Source: Iris pallida
Lineage: Eukaryota; Streptophyta; Magnoliopsida; Asparagales; Iridaceae
DNA length: 64,000 bases
Assembly (NCBI GenBank): GCA_029216955.1
Contig: JANAVB010004000.1
Span: 3,050,829 to 3,114,828 of the forward strand
Reading direction: 5' to 3'
Shown: one piece after another, positions 1 to 12,460 of the stretch
How the letters are laid out: every line of letters begins with the position of its first letter
How positions within the stretch are numbered: the stretch's first letter is position 1
The notes under the pieces: generated by a model
Databases searched by the model: none
What the model was told of the DNA's origin: nothing
What the model saw: only the letters and a program-made list of their open reading frames with translations
Program-made: the position numbers and the translations under genes

Positions 1-1
1 G

Positions 2-1059
2 TATGAACGCCTAAGTGCCTTCTTACTTGATAATGGTTTTTCAAAAGGAAGAGTTGATACAACTTTGTTTATTAAATCTTTAGATGATGACATTCTTCTT
101 GTGCAAATATACGTTGATGATATTATATTCGGTTCTACTAATAAAAAACTTTATCAAGAGTTTGCTAAGTGTATGCAGAGTGAATTTGAGATGAGTATGA
201 TGGGAGAGCTGAACTTCTTCCTAGGACTCTAGATCAAATAATACTCAAAGGGAACATTCATCAATCAAGCCAAGTATACGAAGGACATACTAAAAAGTAC
301 GACTTCGATAATGTAAAGCCTATCGGAACTCCAATGGCTACATCTACATAGCTTGACACTGATGAAAGTGGCAAACCTGTCGACCAGTGTAAGTATCGAG
401 GTATGGTTGGTAGCTTAATATATTTAACTGCTAGTCGTCCTGATATTATGTTCAGTGTTTGCATTTGTGCACGATACCAGACAAATCTTAAGGAATCACA
501 CCTAAGTGTCGTTAAGCGTATCTTCCGATACCTTAAGGAAACTTCTACAGTCGGCTTGTGGTATCCTAAAACCAAATCCTTTGACCTGATAGGCTACTCG
601 AATATGAATTTTGCAGGATGCAAAATAGACCGTAAAAGTACCAGCAGTACGTGTAATTTTCTAGGAAAGGCCTTAGTCTCTTGGTTTAGCAAGAAACAAA
701 ATTTTGTACCATTATCAACTACTGAGGCAGAGTATATCGCCGTAGGACTTTGCTGTGCTCAAATTTTGTGGATGAAGTAAATCCTAGAAGACTACAATCT
801 GTACTACACTAAGATTCTCATTTATTGTGATAACACTAGCACTATTAACTTGACTAAAAATCCTATATGTCACTTACACATAAAACATATTGAGATTCGT
901 TATCACTTTTTACGTGATCACCAACAACACGGGAACATCTGCCTAGAGTTTATTGACACAGATCATCAAGTAGCAGACATTTTCACAAAACTACTGACTG
1001 AAGACCGATTTAATGTTATGAGGCGAGAGCTCGACATACTTGAATTTTCAGATTCATAA
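2..1059 (+). pseudogene. pol: Sirevirus pol 3' end: reverse transcriptase C-terminus and RNase H, decayed
   Basis: This would make and degrade the RNA/DNA hybrid during retrotransposition. The frame from base 2 reads the RT region with the catalytic YVDD at 110-121. RNase H follows at 403-780 (start MVGSLIYLTASRPDI, then KSTSSTCNFLGKALVSW and STTEAEYIA). The C-terminal tail is at 850-1059 (HQVADIFTKLLTEDRF). It is dead: there are four in-frame stops, near 230, 239, 349 and 778, all at positions where the family has glutamine. A 1-base deletion lies in the A-run near 290. The usual RNase H catalytic motif YSDADFAG is changed (YSNMNFAG), losing an acidic residue. The Copia/Sirevirus assignment is secure. 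Confidence 0.93.
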
Positions 1060-1320
1060 TATAGTATGTTTATTAAATTTATTTTTATAACTTAAAACTT
1101 TGTAATTTATTTAATAAAAATTATTTTGGGTACAAGTTGAAAGGGTCCATCTGTCATACAGGTGTAAATAGCCTGAAGCGATACGGTGCACTAGTCTTCG
1201 GACTACCGCTAGCTGGGATCCGGCCCCTACAGCTAACCCAAAGTAATATAAGTTATTAAATAAAGAAGTATAACAGTTATAAATTCAAATTTTTAAACAA
1301 ATACTGCATTTGTGATATTA
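1060..1320. other. Spacer between pol and env-like ORF with a 110-bp GC-richer block
   Basis: AT-rich sequence surrounds a more GC-rich block at about 1132-1241. The block begins TTGGGT and ends ACCCAA, so its ends form a short inverted repeat. I found no coding frame and no match to a known tRNA or SINE box A/B arrangement. Its identity is unknown. Confidence 0.4.
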
Positions 1321-1329
1321 GGAATACAA

Positions 1330-1430
1330 GCAGCCAGACTCGGACCGAACTCTAACCGAGTTCGGGCCGAGTTCGGTCGGCGCTGTACGAATTTTCAGAA
1401 CCGAACAGCCGGCCCTAGTCCTATATATTC
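1330..1430 (+). promoter_or_regulatory. LTR-like promoter patch upstream of the env-like ORF
   Basis: Several copies of a palindromic core (ACCGAGTTCGG, CCGAGTTCGGTC, GACCGAACTC) lie at about 1340-1385. A TATATA box follows at 1422-1427, and the first env-like ATG is at 1601. The same core motifs followed by a TATA box occur in this element's own 3' LTR (17755-17850, TATA at 17950). This suggests an internal promoter for the env-like ORF. The motif match is seen; the function is inferred. Confidence 0.45.
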
Positions 1431-1600
1431 ATCATCTTTCTTCCACTTTTATTCATCCTTCTACTAAAAAATACCCACCTATACTCCAAAGAACTTTTCC
1501 TTCTCCTTCATTTCGAGCTTTCTCAGGAGTCTAGTGGGCCATCTTCTCCATAATCGTCATCCTCTTCGAAGGTATTCTATTCTCCTTTCCCTCTCATCCA

Positions 1601-1696
1601 TGGCACCTAAGCCCAAAAGAGAAAGGTTGATACCTCAAAAGCAGGATCATCCCCCTCTGACTATGTTCCCACTAATATTTTTAGTCCAGCTTGACC
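1601..1696 (+). pseudogene. Sirevirus env-like ORF, N-terminal piece
   Basis: An ATG at 1601 opens a short basic start (MAPKPKRERLIPQKQ) after a pyrimidine-rich leader. The frame is cut at 1696 by the Gypsy-type insertion, whose duplicated target is 1692-1696, and resumes after 11665. Position downstream of pol, and the gag-pol-env-like order, match Sireviruses that carry an extra ORF. The choice of start is an inference: it is the first ATG in a good context after the TATA-like box at 1422. A frame change is needed to join the middle piece. Confidence 0.5.
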
Positions 1697-4600
1697 TGTC
1701 ACGCCCCAGTCCCAAAATACGTACGACTAGGTACATCGACCTGCCAGCTGTATACATACGAAGTATATCTAATATATGAAGACCTCGTATGAATACATAA
1801 GCTGCAAAATGCAGTAAACCAAGAGTAATCTAATCTCATCCACAAATAAAGAATAAAAGATATCATATAATTAACTATAACAAGTCTTTGTACAATACGT
1901 TGGGCGGAGACAAAGTCCACTACCAACTATCTCGAATAAAATGTACAAGAAGTGATTGAGACGAACCAAGCGCAATCGTCTTCGAAAGAATGGAGAAGAT
2001 CACGGCCTTGGCTAGAACACCTGCAAATTCACAGAAGCACACACCTGGAGAGATAACCAGGTCCTCAGAGGGACGTAACAAGATACATAAAGAACATGCC
2101 ATAATAAACTGAATATATAATATGTCACAAACCGAAATAAGTGACAGGACAAAAATAAGGTAATCTAACCGTACTATAGTGTTTATGCAGTTAAGAACAA
2201 ACCTCCAACGCATGGGCACTCTGGCTTAGTAGCAGTAATCTCAGGTATGGCCCATCAGGATACCAGGGACCTCAAAGCATAACATTCATCGAATGTCAGA
2301 GGCCAGCAGTAAATCAGTATCAGGATCTAGGACCGTATCTCCCATGGAGATAACTGGTAATAGGGAAGTGCATACTTGGCCCATACGTTAAGGAACTGTT
2401 CTTCCCACCCAATGCCTAATAGAGTCACATCCATGTCTCATATACCTCTACTAACTGCTAAGTCTCCTAACATGCCTTTATTAGCAGTTAGCTCTAACGC
2501 ATGCATAAGGGGGATCAGCCCACACGCAAGTACCTCTACATGCTACTCATCTCACACATCCTCGTGGTACAACTGTGTCAAGGGGTATGCAATACACTAC
2601 AGACGGTGGTCTCTTAACTCTAATTCCACATGCAATCAAAGCATAATAACAAAGTATATCTAATATCACTGAGCAGACAGTAAATCAAGAACTATAAGAA
2701 CTGTAAATAAATGAACAGTGATATGTAATAAAATGCAACTAAATATAAATAGTATAATGGCAAGGTATCTTGCCTGAGGGTGGTGCGAGAAGCAGCAAAA
2801 TCCAACAATCAGAATCGTCAACACGAAAGTCAAAATCCACAAGAAGCTCTGGATGCTGAAACAAACATCATGAACGAGTTTGGAATAAAAGATAAGCCTA
2901 GGAAACGCCTGTCCAAAAGTTAAATTCTGGAACAGGGGCAATTTCATAATTTTGGGTCAAAACGATGTCCGCCGTTGGACCCGCTTTGCACCGAAATGCA
3001 TGACAATTTCTACGGTCTCTAAAGTCGTCAAACTACATGTTTACAGATTTGTTTTGTTGAGACGAACACAATGATATGTCCAATTTTGGATTCCGGTGGG
3101 CTGTGCACAAAATCGCCCGTTGAGTAGGATTGTGGGCCTGCTAAAATAGCGTCCCGATCAACGGTCTCAGAATCGGACCAAACTTGGCTCACAGGACCAG
3201 AAAAATATTTCGAGTCCAATGGCATAAGTTTCATCGTGATATGATGAGCGTGCACAAAGTTGTGACTTAATTTGCAAAGGATCGATACGGGGGTATGTTG
3301 ACGGATACGCACTGATTTCGTCGCGCACATGCAATGAAATCGGGTTCCGTCAGTTCCCATACGTCGACAACATCCATACACGCCTTTCGATGCGTATAGT
3401 GCGCGACCACGTCGCCCGGTTTGGCGGGACGCACGTCGTATCGAGGAATTTACTAAATTTTCTATTGTTCGGAAACTAGGATTTTCGAAAACTTTGACTC
3501 AGTTTTAACAACAGTTTAAGATATCATAAATAAAAGTAATAATGGGGTTTCTAACTCGTTTAGGTTGTTTATGAAACTGTTTAAACAGAATTCAAAAATT
3601 CCAAGTAGTTTGTCCTAAATCTCCTTTCCAATATAGGGGTTTAAAATACAAAACTGTTTTTGTTTCTAGTTGTTTTTCGTGATTTTTAGCAGGAACTTTT
3701 GGGGAATATAATTCAGTAGATTTAAATCTACTTGAATAGGGTTGAAGAGGGTCAACTAAGCTTTCCGTAACGACTTACGGATCGATTTTTCATCAATTAA
3801 AGAGGAAGAAATCTGTGTTTGAAGTCGGTACCTGGGATATCGCAACAGAACACGGGGTGCTCTGTACGGGACGGATCCGACAGACCACACGATGGTCGCG
3901 CAGCCACGGTAGGTGGGGGCGGCACGGCCAAGGTGAGCGCGCCTGGGGATTGGCTAGGTTTTAGGTTTTTGTTTTTTTGTTTTTTTGGTATTAAATTATA
4001 TATATATTAACCTATATAACAGAGAGGAGGAGCGCGAGGGATAAGCTCGGGTGAACAGTGCTCCCCTGCGGGTACTGTTCACCCGAGCGGTTTTATTTAT
4101 TATTATTTTTTGCTCTTTCCTTTTCTACAGAAAAATCTAAATATACCAAAAATAATTTAAATATTTTTCTAAAATCAGAAAATAATTTAAAATACTTATA
4201 TAGGTATAGATATATGGTAAATAAAATATCTAGGAAGCTTAAAACATGTATTCAAATAAAACTTTTAATTATATATTCATAAAACTTTCACATTAAGGTT
4301 TTGTTAAACAAACTATTTATTTTATTACTATTATTATTTTCCTTTTATACTAATATATCCATGTATACTTCTAAGTCCACATATACTTACCTATTCCATA
4401 ATTTGTGCAAAAAGTTTCTAGCACGATTAATAAAAATCCTAAGCAAATATATCTACTATATGTATAATGTGCTACTACGAATACAAACAAAAATATTTAA
4501 TCAATTACAATCAGTTTAATAATTTTAGAAAATAAAAATTTCTTAATAATGTTCAAAAAAATAAAATATTATTTTTTTTCTTCTTTTTATTTTGAAGTAT

Positions 4601-4740
4601 CTAGTACATAAACTTGTAAAAAAAATTGATGAATGTATAGATAGTGTAGCATGTTTAACTTGCTACAAGTATATTAACAAAAATCACAAAATGGAAAGTT
4701 CACTAAATAAATAATAAAATCCAAAATTTGGGGGTTTACA
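1697..4740 (-). repeat. 3' LTR of the minus-strand Gypsy-type element
   Basis: Near-identical over its length to 8628-11660, including a block of about 100 codons open in both copies (2219-1920 and 9151-8852), which I treat as LTR sequence rather than a gene. A strong self-complementary patch at about 4044-4090 (GCTCGGGTGAACAGT ... ACTGTTCACCCGAGC) is repeated in the other LTR at about 10967-11011. Confidence 0.92.
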
Positions 4741-4785
4741 TCCTACCCAACTTAAAAAAATTTCGTCCTCGAAATTAAAAATAAT
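4741..4785 (-). other. Polypurine tract and pol-end remnant
   Basis: Read on the minus strand, CGAGGACGAAATTTTTTTAA is followed by GTTGGGTAGGATG and then the LTR start TGTAAAC. This is the usual 3' primer region of Tekay/Del-like Gypsy elements. It sets the orientation and shows descent from an autonomous element. Confidence 0.75.
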
Positions 4786-7700
4786 CTTAATATATAATAT
4801 AATATAAAATGACGAGATTTGATACACGGAAAGGTAGGTACGTCAAATCATAATCTGGTTTCCGAAAAGGTTGAGGGATAGTTATAAAATGGAATCTACG
4901 TTGGCTCTATAGCTTACAAGGTAAGGTATTCTTGGTTCAAGGCCCTACTCAACTTATACATGTTGGCCGATTGTGAAAATCGTCGTTACAAGGCTTGTGG
5001 AACTAAAAATTTCTAGGAACAGGCACGAGAATATTGGACGCTTCTGACCACACTCTCGGTTTCTAAGTGAGCTTAGATATTGTCATGGCGTTCTTGGTCA
5101 ATAACTTCGATCGAAGAATTATTACAATTTACTGTCGTTCCTGTAGGGGTCATGCTCCAACAAGATGGTAGTCGTCTCTTGTTCGAATATAACCAGAATG
5201 TGTTGGTTCAACAGAATTCACTCTTCGCCTAACGCGGTAACTAAGAGATGATATTGAGAAACTGCTTAGGGAAAGAAGAATTCACGGGTTAGGAGTTGCG
5301 GGCCTATACCAAGTGCAGAAAGCCTTGCTATAGTATATGATTAGGTGAGTGTTCGAAATCCTTAAGCAATAATGTCTAGTGTGAGCAAAAGCGGTGTTTG
5401 GTGTTGTGTAGGAGGCATGTGTTTTCTTGAGTGAAATGCGTCGGTCAGAGGTGTAATGCATCTTGCATGCATCATGGATATTCAATTTAGTTAAGAGAAT
5501 GGGTCAATATTTGCATGGTTAAATTTAAATGGAACAAAATAGACATCTAAGGTTTGTTCTAAAAAGTGTCATCAAGTGGTGCAATTGAAATGGTGCACAA
5601 GAAGGTATGTTTGCGCGGGGCATGTATATCCTGCGGGTAGCTTGACTAGTCTATTTTGTGAGGGTGGAAATTGTTGGAAGGGAATGCCTAATGTTGTGCT
5701 CTAAATATTAAGTCACGGTAGGGTTAACAGATGGCATGATAGAAGTGGATATTATGGGCCACTGATTTATTAGACCTAGTGGAATCAATTTATCCCAATT
5801 AGTTGCTAATCCTTAAAGAGTCTTACGTATTTACTTCAGGAATTCTATTTCAAAATTGAAACTAAGGCACGATTGTATGATAGAACAACATGTGTAGAAC
5901 CAAGATTGCAATCTTTTAACGTGGATATCTAAACACCCAAGCAAGTGGTAAAGATTGAATACGAAGATCGTATCACAAATTTCCAATAGACGAAAGGACG
6001 ATTATGAATAGAATCCGGTTTGTCATCCCATCTTAAAGAATTGAGCTTACTAAGTTCAAGTTTCTACCTAACTTATAGAACTTGGTTAAGCGGGAAAAGC
6101 ACCGTAGATGGGTTTCTAAGAAGGTTAAGTTGCAAGGGGGTGTATGAAAGTTTGGGACATGTCTAATGGTAGTTACGGACTCTATAGAGGCCCAGGTAGT
6201 ATTTAATTACCATTGATTTTACACTGTCCATGTTCCATCAAGACAGTATGAGGGGTCTTGGTAAAGCATAATCAGAAACAAGTTGGTACAATGGGGTTCA
6301 ATTCATCTCAATCATAGGTTACAAGGGATACGGTTAAGGGACTTATGGAAGGGGAATGAGTGAGTCAAGAGATAGGATCCACATCATAGGTGTAATAACT
6401 TATTTCATAAAGTTTGGTTTTGTAGTCAAAATATGGTGATATACAAGGATGGGTTTAACTGGGTCTTAACTGATTCCCAAATGGGACATCGATCTTTGAC
6501 CAAACGAATCATAGGTTTTAATCTATATCGACTGGAAGGGATGCTACGAAATCAATATAAACCATTCCTAGTAGGTTAGGATAATCTTATATAGGTTCCA
6601 AGTAAAGTGGTCGGACAGATTTTTTCAGTCGGGTTGGTTAACCAGGTTCCTAATGCCCGAGGATACACCTTCTGTGACTTTTGTGTTTAAGTAGCACAAG
6701 AAGACTCAATTAAGTGGCACACTAGCGGCAGGTGCGTAGTGAGCTTTGAGTAGATCACAACCATATATTGGGTCAAAAGATTTGAGTTGAAGTTGGATCT
6801 CTAACTCAGAAGGGACAATGGTATTATGGTATGGGTTATAGCTAGGCCATTTTTGACTTGAAAGTCGCATCATAAAAATAGAGTACAAGAGGGCGTATTT
6901 TAGTGGGACATAATATGTCTACATGAAGATGGAGTCGTCTATGTCTTGTATGTGAAGTTTGTTGGAGGGTAACAACTGGTCTCGTGCTCCGAGTATCAAA
7001 GTCACGGTAAGGAACATCAAAAGATCTAGTTAGAAAGTGGGAGTTCATGACTCGCTAATTACTAAGTCCATTGATGGGGTAACGAACTCTAAAGCATATC
7101 ATAGGAAAGATCTCCGATGACTAAGTCATAAATTTCTATTTTGGTCAAGCCTGCCAGACTATAGTCACAAGGGTTATAGTGGTATTGAATGTAGTGCTCA
7201 TGTATTATTGTTGATAACTGGTAAATCATAACATGATAGGATATTTAAGCTATGGTATTAGCTAAGCTAGTGACTGTGGTGTTCCAATGCTAGTTAGGTC
7301 TTAATAACAAAATTTATATAACTATGATAATATCTGCTGGAATCCACTCTTGAGATGGGTGTCTACCATAGTCATGGTAAATGGTTGTCCCTACCTTTGT
7401 CTATTCATCTCATGTCTAAACCGTGTGCTTGGTCAAGGAAAGGTCGGGTTAAGGCTTAAGGGTTGCTAGCAAGATTCAAGCGAATAATTAGAGACTCATA
7501 ATAATTGGTTCCTAGAGAGTAGATAGTCGCCTATGTTTGTGTTTTAACCAAGGGTAAGATCCTACTCATTTTCAAACTCAAATGACTAGAAGGTCACAAT
7601 ATAAATTTTTGGGTCGAGGGGAGGACAAGTAACTCAAGGCAGGGTTGTAGGCACATGGCTGGCCGATTTGTAGTTACACTTATGCATATAACTATCATGG

Positions 7701-8555
7701 CCATAGGGATACTCTGTATCTATCAACCAAATACGAGCGTTCGTCTTCTAAATTAGTGAAAGACGAAAGCAATGAAGTGTTCAAGAAAGATGTCATCGAA
7801 TACAATTATGCGATTCAAAGGCGAATGTATACTTCAAGAGGAATTGTCAATGCAGTCGCGGATGAGATTCTAGATACCTCTATATCTCAATCCGCATGGG
7901 ATAATCATATGAAGAGCGAACCAAGTGCACTATGGTTGATCAGACCATCATACATTGATTCTAATTAGACAATATGCTTGTGGGCGTCCCCAGTATACAT
8001 ATGTCCTGAACAAGCTCGATAAAGAATAAGCTTGCAAAACTAGGCTATAAACAGCATCGTCATTCATGGTAGTTTAAAGTATAAGTATGGAAGAATATGT
8101 TAAAAGCAGCAATAAATAGTTCGAGTTTCACAAGGATCTAAGTCTTATCCGGTGTGCTTGCGTATACAGTCATCCTACTGGTTCTTGTATCAGGCCTTAG
8201 TTGACCAATGGGTAGGGGCTACGAAATCTCTATATTCTAGGTAAATATCTCTCCTACACTAGCATATAATCATTATCACTCTGTTACACTTTACTACTAG
8301 GTTAAAAGGATACGGGTGGTAGGTTGTAGTCATACTACTCAACTTGTTAAGTCAACTAATAGAGTAATTAAAGAATATAACACGTATACTCGTATGAGTT
8401 ATCTCCTAACCTCCCTATTTAGCACGAAAGAAGATAAGATTTACAGTAAAAGGAATCAAACAGAAGGAAGTCAAGATAATCGGACGAGAGTTCGAGATTT
8501 AGAATTGAGGGACGAAGTCAAGCTTGCGGATGAGATTCCTATATCCTAATCCTAT
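4786..8555 (-). other. Non-coding interior of the Gypsy-type element
   Basis: About 3.8 kb with no open frame longer than about 78 codons on either strand. I found no aspartic protease, YxDD, RNase H, integrase HHCC or chromodomain wording. It is probably a heavily decayed or replaced gag-pol region. Confidence 0.7.
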
Positions 8556-8610
8556 ATGCAGGTTCACATCGGTACAGTAACGTAACCGATGTGACAAACT
8601 CGATCTGCAT
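8556..8610 (-). ncRNA. Conserved leader stem-loop just inside the 5' LTR
   Basis: On the minus strand, about 17 nt after the LTR end, ATGCAG (8610-8605) can pair with CTGCAT (8561-8556). Between them lies a perfect 10-bp stem, TCACATCGGT (8594-8585) with ACCGATGTGA (8573-8564), and an 11-nt loop. The second large element (24287-24341) has the same plan and the same flanking words, but an unrelated yet equally perfect 10-bp inner stem. This looks like a conserved RNA structure in the leader, where packaging or dimerisation signals sit in retroelements. The role is inferred. Confidence 0.6.
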
Positions 8611-8627
8611 GGGCCACCACAAAAACA

Positions 8628-11600
8628 TGTCACGCTCCAGTCCCAAAATACGTAGGACTAGGTACATCGACCTGCCAGCTGTATACATACGAAGTATACT
8701 CCAATATATGAAGACCTCGTATGAATACATAAGCTGTAAAATGCAGTAAACCAAGAGTAATCTAATCTCATCCACAAATGAAGAATAAAAGATATCATAT
8801 AATTAACTGTAACAAGTCTTTGTGCAATACGTTAGGCGGAGACAAAGTCCACTACCAACTATCTCGAATAAAATGTACAAGAAGTGATTGAGACGAACCA
8901 AGCGCAATCGTCTTCGAAAGAATGGAGAAGAACACGGCCTTGGCTAGAACACCTGTAAATTCACAGAAGCACACACCTGGAAAGATAATCAGGTCCTCAG
9001 AGGGACGTAACAAGATACATAAAGAACATGCCATAATAAACTGAATATGTAATATGTCACAAACCGAAATAAGTGACAGGACGACAATAAGGTAATCTAA
9101 CCGTACTATAGTGTTTATGCAGTTAAGAACAAACCTCCAACGCATGGCCACTCTGGCTCAGTAGCAGTAATCTCAGGTATGGCCCATCAGGATACCAGGG
9201 ACCTCAAAGCATAACATTCATCGAATGTCAGAGGCCAGCAATAAATCAGTATCAGGATCCAGGACCGTATCTCCCATGGAGATAACCGACAATAGAGAAG
9301 TGCATACTTGGCCCATACGTTAAGGAACTGTTCTTCCCACCCAATGCCTAACAGAGTCACATCCATGTCTCATATACCTCTACTAACTGCTAAGTCTCCT
9401 AACATGCCTCTATTAGCAGTTAGCCCTAATGCATGCATATGGGGGATCAGTCCACACGCAAGTACCTCTACATGCTACTCATCTCACACATCCTCGTGGT
9501 ACAACTGTGTCAAGGGGTATGCAATACACTACAGACGGTGGTCTCTTAACTCTAAGTCCACATGCACTCAAAGGATAATAACAAAGTATATCTAATATCA
9601 CTGAGCAGACAGTAAATCAAGAACTATAAGAACTGTAAATAAATGAACAGTGATATGTAATAAAATACAACTAAATATAAACAGCATAATGGCAAGGTAT
9701 CTTGCCTGAGGGTGGTGCGTGAAGCAGCAAAATCCAACAATCAGAATCGTCAACACGAAAGTCAAAATCCATAAGAAGCTCTGGATGCTGAAACAAACAT
9801 CACGAACGAGTTTGGAATAAAAGATAAGCCTAGAAAATGCCTATCCAAAAGTTAAATTCTGGAACAGGGGCAATTTCATAATTTTGGGTCAAAACGATGT
9901 CCGCCGTTGGACCCGCTTTACACCGAAATGCATGCCAATTTCTACGATCTCTAAAGTCGTCAAACTACATTTCTACAGATTCGTTTTGATGAGACGAACC
10001 TAACGGTATATCCAATTTTGGATTCCGGTGGACTGTGCACAAAATCGTCCGTTGAGTGGGATTGTGGGCCCGCTAAAATAGCGTCCCGACCAACGGTCTC
10101 AGAATTGGACCAAACTTGGCTCATAGGACTAGAAAAATATTTCGAGTCCAATGGCGTAAGTTTCATCGCGATATGATGAACGTGCACAAAGTTGTGACTT
10201 AATTTGCAAAGTGTCGATACGGGGGTATCTTGACGGATACGCACTGATTTCGTCGCGCACATACAACAAAATCGGGTTCCGTCAGTTCCCATACATCGAC
10301 AACATCCATACGCGCCTTTCGATGCGTATAGTGTGCGACCACGTCGCCCGGTTTGGCGGAACGCACGTCGTATCGAGAAATTTACTAAATTTTCTATTGT
10401 TCGGAAACTAGGTTTTTCGAAAACTTTGACTCAGTTTTAACAACAGTTTAAGCTATCATAAATAAAAGTAATAATGGGGTTTCTAACTCGTTTATGTTGT
10501 CTATGAAACTGTTTAAACAGAATTCAAAAATTCCAAGTAGTTTGTCCTAAATCTCCTTTCCAATATAGGGGTTTAAAATACAAAACTGTTTTTGTTTCTA
10601 GTTGTTTTTCGTGATTTTTAGCAAGAACTTTTGGGGAATATAATTCAGTAGATTTAAATCTACTTGAATAGGGTTGAAGAGGGTCAACTAAGCTTTCCGT
10701 AACGACTTACGGATCGATTTTTCATCAATTAAAGAGGAAGAAATCTGTGTTTGAAGTCAGTACCTGGGATATCGCAACAGAACACGGGGTGCTCTCTACG
10801 GAGCGGATCCGACAGACCACACGGTGGTCGCGCAGCCACGGTAGGTGGGGGCGGCACGGCCAGGGTGAGCGCGCCTGGGGATTGGCTAGGTTTTAGGTTT
10901 TTTTATTTTTTTTGGTATTAAAATATATATTAACCTATATAACAGAGAGGAGGGACGCAAGGGATAAGCTCGGGTGAACAGTGCTCCCCTACGGGTACTG
11001 TTCACCCGAGCAGTTTTATTTATTTATTATTTTTTTTGCTCTTTCCTTTTCTACAGAAAAATCTAAATATACCAAAAATAATTTAAATATTTTTACTAAA
11101 ATCAAAAAATAATTTAAAATACTTATATAGGTATAGATATATGGTAAATAAATCATCTAGGAAGCTTAAAACATGTATTCAAATAAAACTTTTAATTATA
11201 TATTTATAAAACTTTCACATTAAGGTTTTTTTAAACAAACTATTTATTTTATTACTATTATTATTTTCCTTTTATACTAATATATCCATGTATACTTCTA
11301 AATCCACATATACTCACCTATTCCATAATTTGTGCAAAAAGTTTCTAACACGATTAATAAAAATCCTAAGCAAATATATCTGCTAGATGTATAATGTGCT
11401 ACTACTAATACAAACAAAAATATTTAATCAATTACAATCAGTTTAATAATTTTAGAAAATAAAAATTTCTTAATAATGTTCAAAAAATAAATTTTTTTTC
11501 TTCTTTTTATTTTGAAGTATCTAGTACATAAACTTGTAAAAAAAATTGATGAATATATAGATAGTGTAGCATGTTTAACTTGCTACAAGTATATTAACAA

Positions 11601-11660
11601 AAATCACAAAATGGAAAGTTCACTAAATAAATAATAAAATCCAAAATTTGGGGGTTTATA
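8628..11660 (-). repeat. 5' LTR of the minus-strand Gypsy-type element
   Basis: Partner of 1697-4740. Its left edge (TGTCACG) adjoins the leader; its right edge reads GGGGTTTATA, where the partner has GGGGTTTACA, so a single change has altered the terminal CA. Confidence 0.92.
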
Positions 11661-11665
11661 CGACC

Positions 11666-12460
11666 TACGGGATCTGATGATTATGATTCCGATCTCTTTC
11701 CCGATGGGGAATTTTTTGACCTTTGGTTTGACTCATTTTTTTGGTCGTAGAATTTGTGCTGGAGCACGTGTAAACTTTACCATCTTTTCTTAATATGCTT
11801 CCACTTTCAACCATCTCGGCTTTCGTAATTTTTTCGAAGTCGCTGAGAACATTTCTGATAATATTGTCCTTATGTTTACTACAAACTGCAAGTAAAAGAT
11901 AACGGCAATTTTTATTTCTGTGTTGCTGGACAAGAACTAGAGTTCAGTGCCACCGACATCAGTGAATATTTTCATGTTCCTGATGTAGGTGAAGCTTTAA
12001 TGGACATTCATCACATTCAATTTTCTAAAGGTGTCACTTTTGATTCCTTCAAAGAACTTTTGTGCCATCCCAAACCTGTTCCTAGAAGAGTTTACTCCAA
12101 GCATTTTAACTAAAACTTCTATGAACTCCATAGGTTTGTATTCTCTGTTCTCCTTCCAAAGAAGGGATCCTCTGATGAGATTACCTACCTGGAATTGTCA
12201 GCCATATACCACATTCACTTTGGCGTTCCATTTTCTGTACCTAAGACTATGATGGCTTGGACGCTTAACTGCAGAAATGCATGATGCAACCTCGTCTGTC
12301 CCATGGATTTGGCTTCTATCTTTAGTAGGTTTGAAATCGATCTTCAAACCTATCCTTACTCTTCCACTACCATAGAGCTCAGTAGGTCTAGGTTATATCC
12401 TACTCCTTTGCCTCCTGGTGCTGAGCCTGTTCCAGATGCTGACCTCGAGGCTCCTGCTGC
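11666..12460 (+). pseudogene. Sirevirus env-like ORF, middle piece, decayed
   Basis: Continues the env-like frame after the Gypsy-type insertion. Readable stretches include an acidic start (GSDDYDSDLFPDGEFFDLWF), then TDISEYFHVPDVGEALMDIH, then LPKKGSSDEITYLELSAIYH, and a Pro/Ala-rich tail (PLPPGAEPVPDADLEAPAA). The phrase LPKKGSSDEITYLEL resembles the conserved core of Sirevirus env-like ORFs and of plant proteins annotated as putative plant transposon protein. Frame changes and stops interrupt it. No clear signal peptide or membrane anchor is visible in this piece. It is cut by LTR A after the Ala-rich stretch. Confidence 0.6.

Larger units (their letters stand above)
1692..11665 (-). mobile_element. 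Non-autonomous Gypsy-type LTR element with long LTRs (LARD-like)
   Basis: LTRs lie at 1697-4740 (3044 bp) and 8628-11660 (3033 bp), reading TGTAAAC...GTGACA on the minus strand. The polypurine tract next to the left LTR (4741-4785) puts the 3' end on the left, so transcription runs right to left. The 3.9-kb interior (4741-8627) has no recognisable gag or pol. The purine tract and its upstream wording (CGAGGACGAAATT, then GTTGGGTAGGATG) resemble the end of Tekay/Del-type chromovirus pol. Target copies are TGACC (1692-1696) and CGACC (11661-11665), one mismatch. Long LTRs with a non-coding interior fit a large retrotransposon derivative. Confidence 0.88.

Noticed and set aside
1920..2219. A 99-codon minus-strand frame present in both 3-kb LTRs (also 8852-9151)
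   Set aside because: LTR pairs are identical when inserted, so sharing proves nothing. There are too few differences to show coding constraint, and the hydrophobic composition fits chance in AT-rich DNA.
2376..2663. A 95-codon plus-strand frame in both 3-kb LTRs (also 9308-9595)
   Set aside because: Same reason as above; it is antisense to the LTR direction and shows no domain.
4058..4519. Two short hydrophobic frames in the 3-kb LTR
   Set aside because: AT-rich sequence with chance open frames, not kept in the partner LTR at the same length.
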